Below are positions 26,775 through 35,236 of a stretch of DNA of 64,000 nucleotides, piece by piece. Source of the stretch: an uncultured Opitutaceae bacterium (GTDB lineage: Bacteria; Verrucomicrobiota; Verrucomicrobiia; Opitutales; Opitutaceae); the NCBI GenBank assembly GCA_903890485.1, contig CAITBM010000013.1:57862-121861 (forward strand), in the 5' to 3' direction. The translations under genes were made by a program, and so were the position numbers. The notes under the pieces were generated by a model, which was not told the origin of the DNA, did not search any database, and saw nothing but the letters and a program-made list of their open reading frames with translations. Each line of letters opens with the position of its first letter. Position 1 is the first letter of the stretch.

Positions 26775-29279
26775 TCAGATGATCGAGCATGCGCCCCCGG
26801 CGCACGCCACAACGTCCTTGAGTGCCGTGTTGTCGGCGTCCTCCTTGAGCGTGGTGTAGTCCACGGGCTTGGGCTGGAGGCGGTTCCAGTGGAGCACATC
26901 CTCGTCGGTCTCGACTGCCTGGAACGGGGCCTGGGCGTAGCGGGTCTGCCCGTCGTCCCCGAGGAGGGAGACCCCGGTGAAGTCGTCGCGGTGGGACCAG
27001 ATGTAGTCGGCGACCGCCTCCCACTCGCCCGACTTCACGGCGCACGTGTTGGACACGTTGTGCGAGATCTCGGGGGCGCGGTTGTTGTCGGGGTTGGCTC
27101 CGGCCTTCACCCAGCTCCGCTGCACCAGGCTCACGTACTCGAGGAACTCAATCGCCCCGATTTCATTCTTGAGGATCGCGTTCTCGGGCGCCTGCACCGG
27201 GAAGGTGATCACGTCGGTGTGGTCCGGGTCGTAGACGCTGCATTCGCACATCTGCGGGTTTGCGGCGTGGAAGTGCTGGTAGACCTTCTCCGTCCGGGCG
27301 GCCTGCACCCGCCGGAAGTACCGACGGGAGTGGTTGGGATGGATCCCCGATGCCGTGCCGAGGAGCGCGGCCGTGGTGCCCTCGGGCTTCACAGTGGTCG
27401 TCCGCGCCGCTCGATTGATGCCAATCAGGTCGGCGATCACGGTGTTGGCCGCGCGGACCATGTGGGCGGCCTCGCTGAGCGCCTCCCCGTTGAGGAGCAC
27501 CTCGGGGGAGTCCATGAAGCCGCAGATCGAGACGCCAAGGAGGGCATCGTGCTCGTTGATCAAGCGCGTCACCGGGCCCAGGTAGGCGATGTCGGTGTAC
27601 GCAGCCTGAAGGGTGCCGATCACGGCAGCCCTCACGGCCGTCTTGATGAGGGTCTCCACGTTTCGTATCAGGGCCCCGTTGGTGCTCGTCAGGTTGCACA
27701 TCTCCCATCCCGACATCCGGGAAACCCCCGGCAGCTCGCCGGTGTAGCCCCAGCTGTAGAGTTTCTCGACCTCCGATGCGGAGAGCTCCCAATTCACGAT
27801 CGGCAGGAGCCCGATCTCCGAGCAGGGGTTCACGCCGCCGTCGGGATTGTCGCAGAACACGAATCCCGGCTCGCCGAACTCCTTGGTGCTCGTGAAGAGC
27901 TTCCGGAAAACGGAGTCCTCCTTCATCGAGCGGGGGATGACCGCGCTGTTGTTCGAGGCGCTCCGCTGGGGGTTCTTCTCGAACCAGGTCCCGGTCTTCG
28001 CGGTCATCATGTCCTCGTCGTCGTAAGAGAAGAGGCAGATGCAGGCGCTGCGGCGGATGCCGCCGGAAAGCACCGCCCGGGCCGCGAACATGCAGATGTC
28101 GTAAACCTCGATGGACCGGAGGCTGCGACCTGCAGCCCCTGAAAGGACCGCCTCGATCTTGATCAGGGCCTTCTTAAGGGGCAGGTGCCCCGGGGCTTTC
28201 CCCCCGGAGGTCTTGAGGTGCGCCCCGCGCGGCCTGATCAGGTGGTAGCTGAACTCGATCTTTGTCCCGTCGTAATAGCTGTGGATCAGGGCGTTGAGCG
28301 CATCGGCCCAGCCCTCGATGGTGTCGCTCACGATCGAGTGGACCACCGGAAGCTCCGTCTCCAGCCCCCGGGAGGGGAGTGCTGGCAACCGCGAGACGTG
28401 TTGCCTCTGGACAGAGAAGCCGCATCCGCATCCGCACAGGAGCAGGTAGAAGAACTCCTTGAAGAAATCCAGCCGGTCGACGTTCGAGAAGCTGCAGTTG
28501 AAGATCCTCGCGTGGGCCGAAAGGCATGCCTCGGCAAACTGCATCGAGCGCATGGAGGGCAGGACCTCCTTGCGGGAGACGGCCCCGAAGCTGTCCTCGA
28601 TAACCTCCGAGAGCGTCTTGCCGCCAAGCATGGACTGGAGGGTGGCCAGGTGCCTGCCGGCAAGGCGCGAGGCGTCGGGTCCCAGGTCCTCAGGCACCTT
28701 CAGGTCGAGCTTCTTGGCAAAGAACGTCCGGTGCATTCCCTCGACCCGCTTTACGCTTTCCGTCCATATCTCCCGGCGCCCGAGCTGCTCGTTGAATCGC
28801 GCATACTTGGACTGGGCGATGTAGTCGGACATGCCGCTGCTCGTGTAGGCGGCAAGGCGCCGGTCGGCCTGGCGTAGCCGGTAGGCCATGTATGCCGACG
28901 CGATGTCCCAGTGGCCGTCGGCGGCGATCTGCACGACCACGGCGTTCTGGATCTGCTCGATCGTCGGGTGCTTGCCCGAGCGGTAGTAAAGGCCCTCAAG
29001 GGCCATCTGGACCCGCTCCGTCGTCTTCGTCACGGCGATGAAGTCGGCGGGATCAAGCCCGAAGCAGGCCAGGTAGTCGTCCCGGTAGGGGTTGCGCGTC
29101 TCGGGCCGCTTCGTCTCGAACACGGCGAGGGCGATGGCGCGCGTGATCTTGTTGCTGTCAAACCGGACGGCCTCGCCCGTGCGCTTGATCACCATGCGCG
29201 CCGTGGAGGGGATCGGGTTGCGTGTCAGTAGCTTTGGGGTCCGTGGGGGTGAAAGGTGGAGCTCAGCCTGTTGCTTCAT
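26775..29279 (-). CDS. nrdJ: Adenosylcobalamin-dependent (class II) ribonucleotide reductase
   Basis: An 834-residue enzyme that makes deoxyribonucleotides using coenzyme B12, so it needs neither oxygen nor a separate radical subunit. An N-terminal ATP-cone-like segment (VIKRTGEAVRFDSNKITRAI) is followed by the ten-stranded barrel with FNCSFSNVD, NPCSEI (finger-loop Cys that carries the thiyl radical) and WEMCNLTSTNGA. The C-terminus ends CAGGACSII, the CxxxxC redox pair that re-reduces the active site. The compact single-chain form and this tail match the Lactobacillus RTPR type more than the long NrdJ with a zinc C-domain. No cobalamin riboswitch was found upstream. The ElaB-like gene follows within 21 bp. 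Confidence 0.93.
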   Translation of the reverse strand: MKQQAELHLSPPRTPKLLTRNPIPSTARMVIKRTGEAVRFDSNKITRAIALAVFETKRPETRNPYRDDYLACFGLDPADFIAVTKTTERVQMALEGLYYRSGKHPTIEQIQNAVVVQIAADGHWDIASAYMAYRLRQADRRLAAYTSSGMSDYIAQSKYARFNEQLGRREIWTESVKRVEGMHRTFFAKKLDLKVPEDLGPDASRLAGRHLATLQSMLGGKTLSEVIEDSFGAVSRKEVLPSMRSMQFAEACLSAHARIFNCSFSNVDRLDFFKEFFYLLLCGCGCGFSVQRQHVSRLPALPSRGLETELPVVHSIVSDTIEGWADALNALIHSYYDGTKIEFSYHLIRPRGAHLKTSGGKAPGHLPLKKALIKIEAVLSGAAGRSLRSIEVYDICMFAARAVLSGGIRRSACICLFSYDDEDMMTAKTGTWFEKNPQRSASNNSAVIPRSMKEDSVFRKLFTSTKEFGEPGFVFCDNPDGGVNPCSEIGLLPIVNWELSASEVEKLYSWGYTGELPGVSRMSGWEMCNLTSTNGALIRNVETLIKTAVRAAVIGTLQAAYTDIAYLGPVTRLINEHDALLGVSICGFMDSPEVLLNGEALSEAAHMVRAANTVIADLIGINRAARTTTVKPEGTTAALLGTASGIHPNHSRRYFRRVQAARTEKVYQHFHAANPQMCECSVYDPDHTDVITFPVQAPENAILKNEIGAIEFLEYVSLVQRSWVKAGANPDNNRAPEISHNVSNTCAVKSGEWEAVADYIWSHRDDFTGVSLLGDDGQTRYAQAPFQAVETDEDVLHWNRLQPKPVDYTTLKEDADNTALKDVVACAGGACSII

Positions 29280-29632
29280 TGACGTGAATAGGTGGTTAGG
29301 AAATGCGGCCTCGTGGAAGGAAAACCAGTGGAACGGAGGGAAAGGCGCAGCCTCGCTAGACTGCGGCCGGACGTGCGTCGCCGAGAGTGACCAATGCGTT
29401 CAAGGTAGGTCGTTCCGGTGGTTGTTTTTCGAGTCCGCTCGCGCGCCGGTTGTGGTTGTCTCCAGCGCTAGGAACGGAACGGGCGGCACTGTAGCGATTC
29501 GGACGGTTTTGAACTCCTCGGGTTTCGACCTTCCTTGCGCATAATTTGTCCGATTGAGCCAGAAAGCACGAATCCCGGCGGCCCCGAAAAAAGGGGCGCC
29601 GGGATTCTTTGAGCAATCTTCGGGGCCTCGAG
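29280..29632. other. 353-bp intergenic region upstream of nrdJ
   Basis: It lies between the nrdJ start and the stop of the acyl-CoA synthetase gene. It must hold the nrdJ promoter, but no convincing -35/-10 pair, NrdR-box pair or cobalamin-riboswitch core was seen on the minus strand. The only clear structure is the hairpin at 29571-29606. An 86-codon minus-strand frame (29356-29616) has no protein-like character. Confidence 0.6.
29571..29606 (-). terminator. Hairpin after the acyl-CoA synthetase gene, probable terminator
   Basis: AATCCCGGCGGCCCC (29571-29585) pairs with GGGGCGCCGGGATT (29593-29606) with one bulged G; the loop is A-rich on the plus strand and T-rich on the minus strand. It lies 27 bp past the stop at 29633. 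The T-tract after the stem is weak. Confidence 0.6.
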
Positions 29633-31867
29633 CTAGAGCGTCGCCGCCAGCGCGGGGATGTCCTCGGCCTTCACCTCGGGGCCATGCAGCACGATCCTGG
29701 CGTCGAGCGCGAGAATGCGTTCGGGGGATGCGAGGAGCGGGTTGATGTCGATTTCCTTGATCCAGCGCTGCTCGGCGACCAGGCGGCTGAAGCGCACGAG
29801 GATCTGGTCCAGCGCGGCCATGTCGACGGAGCTGCGCCCGCGAACGCCCTTCAGGACCTTGAAGATCTTGGTCTGCTCCATAAGGCGCCGCGCCAGATAG
29901 GGATCAAGCGGCGGCAGCCCGAGCGCGCGGTCCTTGAAGACCTCGACCAGCACGCCGCCGGCGCCGAAGAGCAGGACCGGGCCGAACTGGGGGTCGAGGC
30001 TGCTGCCGAGGATGAGCTCCGAGCCCTTCAGCATCACCATGGGCTGCACCGTGACGCCCTGGAAATGCCCTGTCCCGTGCTTGGCCTTCACCGCGGCCTC
30101 GATGGCGGTCCATGCTGCGCGCACCTCGGAGGCATCGCGGATGTTCAGCTTGACGCCGCCGACGTCGGTCTTGTGGGTGATCGTGTCGGAGTGGAGCTTG
30201 AGCACCACGGGGAAGTTGATGCTCTCGGCGGCCTTGATGGCGTCGTCCACCGTCGTCGCCAGGCGGGTTTCCACCGTGGGGATCCCGTAGAGGGAGAGCA
30301 CCTGCTTGGACTCGTACTCGGTGAGGAGCGTCCCCTTGCGGCGGCGAACCGCCGCGATCAGGTCGGTGACGCGCGCCTCGTCCGGTTCCGCGACAAAGGG
30401 CGCGGGTTTCTCGGAGCCCGGCTCGGGCACCTGGCGGGGCAGGCGGCTTTCCGTGTAGTGCCACATGTTCGCGAAGGCGCGTGCGGCCTCGTCGGGATAA
30501 TCAAACATGGGGATGCCGGCCTCGTTGAGGATCACCCGTCCGGTCTTGGCGCGGGTGCCGCCCATCCAGCTGGTGAGGAGGGGCTTGCCCTCCATGTGCG
30601 CGTAGGTGCGCAGCAGGTCGGCCGTCGCGATGGGGTCGGTCATGGCCTGGGGCGTGAGGATCACGAGCACGCCGTCGGCGCCCGGGTCCTTCGCGGCAAC
30701 GGCGACGGCCGCGGCGTAGCGCGGGGCATCGGCGTCGCCCAGGATATCGATCGGGTTGCTGTGGCTCCAGTGGGGCGGGAGCACCTTGTTGAGCTCGGTT
30801 ATCGTCTCCGGGGCGAGGACGGCCAGCTGCGCGCCGCACTCGACCAGCATGTCCGTCGCCAGGACGCCGGGGCCGCCGGCGTTGGTGACGATAGACAGGC
30901 GCGGGCCGCGGGGCAGGGGCTGCTTGGCGAGCATCTTTGCCATCGAGAAGAACTCCTCGATCGTCTGCACGCGCAGGACCCCGGCGCGCTTGAACGCGGC
31001 GTCCAGGACCTCGTCGCTGCCGGTCAGGGCGCCGGTGTGGGACGCCGCGGCCTTGGCGGCCGCATCCGTGCGCCCGACCTTGATCACGACGATGGGCTTC
31101 ACGGGGGCAACCTCGCGGACCGCCGCGAGAAATGCCGGGGCGTCGCCCACCGACTCCATGTAGATCATGATGCTGTGGGTCTGCGGGTCCTCGCCCAGGT
31201 ACCGGATCAAGTCGCCCCAGCCGATGTCGAGCATCGAGCCGATCGAGACGAATGCGCTGAAGCCGACCTTTTCCTTAAGGCTCCAGTCAATGATCGCGGT
31301 GCCGAGGGCGCCGCTCTGGGTGAGGAAGGCGACGTTCCCTGTCCGGGCCATGTCCTTGGAGAACGTGGCGTTGAGGTTCACGTGGGGCCCCATGACCCCG
31401 AGGCAGTTCGGGCCGATGACCCTGAGCGGCGTGTTCTTGGTCGCCTCGAGGATCTGGTGCTCGAGCTCGATGCCGTCCGGGCCGGCCTCCTTGAACCCAG
31501 CCGAGATCACGATCGCTGCCTTCACGCCCGCAGCGACGCACTCCTTGATGATCCCGGGGACGGTGCCGGCGGGCGTGGCGATCACCGCCAGGTCCACGTG
31601 GGCGGGAACCGAGGCGATGTTGCGGTAGGCCTTCTTGCCAAAGATGGTGTCGCGCTGGCCGTTGACCGGGTAGAGCGCTCCCCTGAAAGTCCCCAGGTTC
31701 TCGAAGAGCGCGCGGCCGACGCCTCCCGGCTTCTCGCTGGCCCCGATGACCGCCACGGTCTTGGGCTTGAAAAAGGAGCCCAGTGAGGAGTCTCGGGTCC
31801 CCGGATTATTTTGACGCCTGGCCGCGGTGTCCGCGGCGGGCGATGTTTCGTCTCGGGTAGTAGGCAT
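29633..31867 (-). CDS. ADP-forming acetate/acyl-CoA ligase, fused alpha-beta
   Basis: A 744-residue NDP-forming acyl-CoA synthetase. Domains in order: CoA-binding Rossmann (residues ~30-160, [29 protein letters not shown]), succinyl-CoA-ligase-like domains with the phospho-His in [13 protein letters not shown], and a C-terminal ATP-grasp (about 515-740, [31 protein letters not shown]). It converts acyl-CoA, ADP and phosphate to the acid and ATP, or the reverse. Bacterial relatives about 880 residues long carry an extra GNAT domain and acetylate proteins (Pat); this one lacks it, so a metabolic role is more likely. It is followed on the minus strand by a hairpin, and the nitroreductase gene is upstream by 6 bp. 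Confidence 0.9.
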   Translation of the reverse strand: MPTTRDETSPAADTAARRQNNPGTRDSSLGSFFKPKTVAVIGASEKPGGVGRALFENLGTFRGALYPVNGQRDTIFGKKAYRNIASVPAHVDLAVIATPAGTVPGIIKECVAAGVKAAIVISAGFKEAGPDGIELEHQILEATKNTPLRVIGPNCLGVMGPHVNLNATFSKDMARTGNVAFLTQSGALGTAIIDWSLKEKVGFSAFVSIGSMLDIGWGDLIRYLGEDPQTHSIMIYMESVGDAPAFLAAVREVAPVKPIVVIKVGRTDAAAKAAASHTGALTGSDEVLDAAFKRAGVLRVQTIEEFFSMAKMLAKQPLPRGPRLSIVTNAGGPGVLATDMLVECGAQLAVLAPETITELNKVLPPHWSHSNPIDILGDADAPRYAAAVAVAAKDPGADGVLVILTPQAMTDPIATADLLRTYAHMEGKPLLTSWMGGTRAKTGRVILNEAGIPMFDYPDEAARAFANMWHYTESRLPRQVPEPGSEKPAPFVAEPDEARVTDLIAAVRRRKGTLLTEYESKQVLSLYGIPTVETRLATTVDDAIKAAESINFPVVLKLHSDTITHKTDVGGVKLNIRDASEVRAAWTAIEAAVKAKHGTGHFQGVTVQPMVMLKGSELILGSSLDPQFGPVLLFGAGGVLVEVFKDRALGLPPLDPYLARRLMEQTKIFKVLKGVRGRSSVDMAALDQILVRFSRLVAEQRWIKEIDINPLLASPERILALDARIVLHGPEVKAEDIPALAATL

Positions 31868-31873
31868 AAAGTG

Positions 31874-32437
31874 TTAGGCCGAAAAGATGACTTCGGGCTT
31901 CTTCCTTGGCACGGCGCCCGGCGTCTTGGCCGGGTAGCCGACGATGAGCGGGATCACGGCCGTGAGCTCCTGCGCGACCCGGATCTCCGTTTTGATTTCC
32001 GGCAGGTCAAACCACGACTGGGCGAATCCCACAGGGCAGGTGGCGAGGCCCTTCGCGTGGGCCGCCAGCATGAGGTTTTCCGCGGCAAGGCAGCAGTCCA
32101 CGGGCGCAAAGTGCCGGTTCGGCTCCGCGAAGATCACCAGGAGCGTCCCGGCGTTGTAGAACAGGTTGTACCTGGCATCCACCAGCTGGTCGCGGCGCAT
32201 CGCGTGCGGGTCGTTGCCGGGATTAAACGTCGCGAGGAAGTGGGCCTTTGCGCGGTCGGAATAGTCCTGCAGGAGCCCCTTGCCCTGGATGACTGCGAAT
32301 ACCCAGGGCTGCTCGTCCAATGCCGTGGGCGCGTGGACGGCCGCATCGATCAGCTCCTCGATCGTGGCGCGCGAGACCTCCTGCGGCGTGTAGTCACGAA
32401 CCGCACGCCGTCCATAGATCGCATCGATGAGCTCCAT
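31874..32437 (-). CDS. Nitroreductase-family FMN oxidoreductase
   Basis: A 187-residue flavoprotein of the nitroreductase fold. It begins with the family signature IYGRRAVRDYTPQEV (FMN phosphate contacts) and has APTALDEQPWVFAVIQ, CCLAAENLMLAAHAKGLATC and a C-terminal PLIVGYPAKTPGAVPRK. It should reduce nitro groups, quinones or similar compounds with NAD(P)H as a homodimer. The physiological substrate is unknown. It sits between the acyl-CoA synthetase (6 bp) and a universal stress protein (12 bp), so the three are probably one operon, consistent with a low-oxygen or stress response. Confidence 0.9.
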   Translation of the reverse strand: MELIDAIYGRRAVRDYTPQEVSRATIEELIDAAVHAPTALDEQPWVFAVIQGKGLLQDYSDRAKAHFLATFNPGNDPHAMRRDQLVDARYNLFYNAGTLLVIFAEPNRHFAPVDCCLAAENLMLAAHAKGLATCPVGFAQSWFDLPEIKTEIRVAQELTAVIPLIVGYPAKTPGAVPRKKPEVIFSA

Positions 32438-32449
32438 TGTTTTTCGGGG

Positions 32450-32911
32450 TTATTTTTTAGATCCGCGACCCGTTGCCGGCCGCGCGGGAACGACGATCAC
32501 CGGGCAGGGGGCCTTCTTCAAGACGCCGCTGGTCGTGCTCCCGATCAGCAGGTCGTAAAACGCGGTGTGTCCGTGCGAACCCATCACGACGTAGTCGGCC
32601 TCGACCTCCTTGGCCTGCCCGACGATCTCCTTTGAGGGGAAGCCCTCGACCTTCACGGTCTTGGTCGAGATCTCGCTGTCCTTCAGGTAATCCCGCCACT
32701 GGGCCAGGAGCTGCGTGGCCGCCTTGTCCGCCGCCTCGATAAGGGGCACGACGTCTTCAATCACGCCGCCATATTCCGCCACAAGTACCGGTGGTTGCAC
32801 GACGTACAGAAGCACGATCCTTCCCTTGCAGCTCTGCGCAAGCATCGCCGCCTCGTCGACCACGGCCTTGGTGACCGGGGAGAAGTCGATAGGCACAAGT
32901 AGGGTTTTCAT
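32450..32911 (-). CDS. Universal stress protein (UspA family)
   Basis: A 153-residue single-domain Usp. It starts with MKTLLVPIDFSPVTKAVVDEA and has the ATP-binding loop GSHGHTAFYDLLIG then STTSGVLKKAPCPVIVVP (G-2x-G-9x-G-S/T form), so it likely binds ATP. Usp proteins accumulate on starvation, oxidative or low-oxygen stress; the molecular role is poorly defined. It is the first gene of the Usp-nitroreductase-synthetase run. A second, closely similar Usp gene lies next to the metal ATPase at 47.5 kb. Confidence 0.93.
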   Translation of the reverse strand: MKTLLVPIDFSPVTKAVVDEAAMLAQSCKGRIVLLYVVQPPVLVAEYGGVIEDVVPLIEAADKAATQLLAQWRDYLKDSEISTKTVKVEGFPSKEIVGQAKEVEADYVVMGSHGHTAFYDLLIGSTTSGVLKKAPCPVIVVPARPATGRGSKK

Positions 32912-33161
32912 AGCTTCACCTTACCCCCAAACCCGCGGTGCCGCTGCGCAGCAATTGTCCATAATTAGTCGGGTATTGCCATGCCTGGAATGGGTGCCTT
33001 CCGTGACGCGCTAATATGTTGCAGCGTGTGGGCTTATAGATGGCGGGAGGCGGGCGATCATCCGCCAGTTTCGAGAGATTTGAGACCCGCCTAGGCCCCC
33101 GGATTCCTTGATGAGTTTGCGCCACGGAAACTAGGGTTGGATGGGTCGCGCCACTGGCGGG

Positions 33162-34043
33162 TCAGTCACCCTTGCGCTTGAGCAGCTTCTTTCGGATTTC
33201 CTGGAGTTCCTGCCGCCTTCGGCTCCCGACCTTCGGGTAGCGCAGGTCAAGGCCCTCGAGGAGGTCGACGACAATTTGCGAGATGATGAGGTGGGCGTTT
33301 TCCTTGTCGTCGGCGGGGACGATGTGCCAGGGCGCCCGGCGCGTGCTGGTCGCAGCCAGGCAGTCCTCGTAGGCCTCCATGTACTGCTTCCAGTGGCCGC
33401 GCTCCTCGATGTCCGCGGCGCTGAATTTCCAATTCTTCGACGGGTCGTCGATCCGGGCCACGAAGCGCCTGCGCTGCTCGCCCTTGGAGAGGTGCAGGAA
33501 GAACTTCACGATGCGGGTGCCGTTGCGGTGCAGGTGGTTCTCCAGGTCGACGATCGAGCGGTACCTGCCGTCCCAGAGTTCGCCCTCGTCCCGGTTTTCC
33601 CTCGGGAGCGCCTCGCTCTCCAGGATCTTCCGGTGAACCCGGACGATCAGGACCTCCTCGTAGTACGAGCGGTTGAAGATGCCGATTTGGCCTCGCTCGG
33701 GCAGGCACTTGGTCGTGCGCCACAGGAAGTCGTGCTCGAGCTCGGCCGCGCTCGGGTGCTTGAAGCTGTAGACCTGGCACCCCTGGGGGTTCACCCCGGA
33801 CATGACGTGCTTGATCGCCCCGTCCTTGCCCGCTGCGTCCATCGCCTGGAAGATGAGGAGCACGGAATAGGAGTTGCTCGCGTAAAGCCGGTCCTGGAGC
33901 GACCGGAGCTTTCCGATGTGGCTGTCGATGGCCTGTGCGTAGTCCGCCTTCGACTTGTAGAAGGGCGCGACCCGCGTGGGCCAGTCCGCGAGCCGGACGG
34001 CTTTCCCCGGGGCGAGGCAGAAATCCCGTGTCTTGATTTTCAT
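33162..34043 (-). CDS. ppk2: Polyphosphate kinase 2 family protein
   Basis: A 293-residue PPK2. Motifs are Walker [32 protein letters not shown], the Walker B region [18 protein letters not shown] with its catalytic Arg, and the lid [15 protein letters not shown]. It moves phosphate between polyphosphate and nucleoside mono- or diphosphates, which can regenerate ATP from polyphosphate. The single-domain length and motif set fit the classes that prefer nucleotide phosphorylation, but the exact class is not certain. It is monocistronic, with 250 bp without a gene on the downstream side. Confidence 0.93.
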   Translation of the reverse strand: MKIKTRDFCLAPGKAVRLADWPTRVAPFYKSKADYAQAIDSHIGKLRSLQDRLYASNSYSVLLIFQAMDAAGKDGAIKHVMSGVNPQGCQVYSFKHPSAAELEHDFLWRTTKCLPERGQIGIFNRSYYEEVLIVRVHRKILESEALPRENRDEGELWDGRYRSIVDLENHLHRNGTRIVKFFLHLSKGEQRRRFVARIDDPSKNWKFSAADIEERGHWKQYMEAYEDCLAATSTRRAPWHIVPADDKENAHLIISQIVVDLLEGLDLRYPKVGSRRRQELQEIRKKLLKRKGD

Positions 34044-34164
34044 CGCTTAGGGGAACGAGGGGAGGGGAGGCGCGGTGCGCGGCGGGTCCGCGCGGCCGTT
34101 GGGACAGTCTTAACCCGGCTTCCCCAATTGGCAACCGCCCGGTCCCTTTGTCGGGCCGGGCAGT

Positions 34165-35133
34165 CTACGCGGCGCAGTTGGCGCTTCCCGTGTTCGCCTG
34201 GGCGGCGCCTGCGGAACCGTGCAGCTTCTCGCGGTAGGTTGAGGGCGCTTCGCCGGCGATCCTCCGGAAAACCCGGTTGAACTGGGAAAGCGACTGGAAG
34301 CCCGCCTCGTAGGCGGCCTCGCTCACGCGCTTGTGCGGGTTGAGCAGGAGCTGCTTGACGATCTCCACCCGCACCCGCGCCAGGTACTCGGTGAAGGTCA
34401 GGCCCGTCGACTTCTTGAAGATCTTGCAGAAATAGAAGGCGCTCATGTTCGCCGCTTGGGCCACGGAGGCCAGGGAGATCTCCTCGCCCTGGTGGTCGGC
34501 GATGAAGGCTCGTGCCTTGGCGACGGCCGGGGCCTCGGCGGAGGCCTCCTGCACCATGAGCTGGTTGCTGACGGCGGAGAGGTGCTGGGCGAAGATGCTG
34601 AGCAGGCGGAGCACCGAGTCGTACTGGTGGCGGGTCATCACCCGGGTCTTGAAGTAGGTCTCCTTGAGCTGCGGGATCTCGGACTCAAGGCCGAGCTCTG
34701 CGAGCGCCTTGGTCACCTTCTGGAAGCGCGTCTCCGACGGCTTGTGCAGGAGAATCTGGCCCGTTTGGAGGAAGGCGATCACGCGCTCGCCGACGCGGAC
34801 CGGGACGCTGGAATCGGAGAGTCCGGCGATACACTCGAGGGTTGTCGCCCCCTCGCCGGCGCCGCTCTCCATGCGCTGCTGGAGCTGGAGGCACGACGAG
34901 CACGTCTTGTTGCGGCCGGCCATCAGGGTGCAGAAGGGGTTCGCGTTCTTCGAGCCGTGCATCGGCGCCTGGAAGGAGCCGGCGGTGCGTATCGCGAGGG
35001 GCAACCCGGTAGTCGTCTGGAAAGCCTTTTGGTAATCGCGGAAGATCTCGGACTTCTGGAGGTGCTCGGCCAGGTTGTGGTGGTTCTGGGGAGATACGGT
35101 CGAACTCGGAAGGAAGATGATCTCGGATTGCAT
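34165..35133 (-). CDS. AraC-family regulator with N-terminal PocR domain
   Basis: A 322-residue transcription regulator. The N-terminal ~200 residues match the PocR ligand-binding domain (a PAS-like sensor) with a Cys-rich segment GRNKTCSSCLQLQQ and NPFCTLM that may bind metal or a small molecule. The C-terminal ~100 residues are an AraC DNA-binding domain with two helix-turn-helix units (SLASVAQAANMSAFYFCKIFKKSTG and the second around SEAAYEAGFQSLSQFNRVFRR). It is divergent from the sensor-kinase block and separated from it by 103 bp that include a perfect dyad, so it may control itself or the kinase gene. Confidence 0.92.
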   Translation of the reverse strand: MQSEIIFLPSSTVSPQNHHNLAEHLQKSEIFRDYQKAFQTTTGLPLAIRTAGSFQAPMHGSKNANPFCTLMAGRNKTCSSCLQLQQRMESGAGEGATTLECIAGLSDSSVPVRVGERVIAFLQTGQILLHKPSETRFQKVTKALAELGLESEIPQLKETYFKTRVMTRHQYDSVLRLLSIFAQHLSAVSNQLMVQEASAEAPAVAKARAFIADHQGEEISLASVAQAANMSAFYFCKIFKKSTGLTFTEYLARVRVEIVKQLLLNPHKRVSEAAYEAGFQSLSQFNRVFRRIAGEAPSTYREKLHGSAGAAQANTGSANCAA

Positions 35134-35191
35134 GGGCAGAGAGTACCACCCGGGCCCCCGCTTGGGAATCGGTGCCGCACCCGTATCTCGA

Positions 35192-35206
35192 TAGGGAAAA
35201 TCCCTA
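35192..35206. promoter_or_regulatory. Perfect dyad in divergent promoter region
   Basis: TAGGGA-AAA-TCCCTA is a perfect 6-bp inverted repeat with a 3-bp spacer. It lies between the divergent starts of the PocR-AraC regulator and the PAS kinase, so it is a candidate operator. The binding protein is unknown. Confidence 0.4.
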
Positions 35207-35236
35207 GGTCAGGCCCGGGGGTGGCGGGGTCTACCC

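Noticed and set aside
26580..28142. Plus-strand 520-codon frame opposite nrdJ
   Set aside because: Antisense to motif-bearing parts of nrdJ and without protein-like pattern.
29356..29616. Minus-strand 86-codon frame in the nrdJ leader
   Set aside because: Pro/Arg-rich, crosses the hairpin and has no ribosome-binding site or recognisable domain.
29280..29632. Cobalamin riboswitch upstream of nrdJ
   Set aside because: The minus strand lacks the B12-box and the conserved core sequence; nothing but one hairpin near the far end was seen.
29609..31786. Long plus-strand frame of 725 codons opposite the acyl-CoA synthetase gene
   Set aside because: No hydrophobic core pattern or motif; the opposite strand encodes a complete, motif-rich enzyme.
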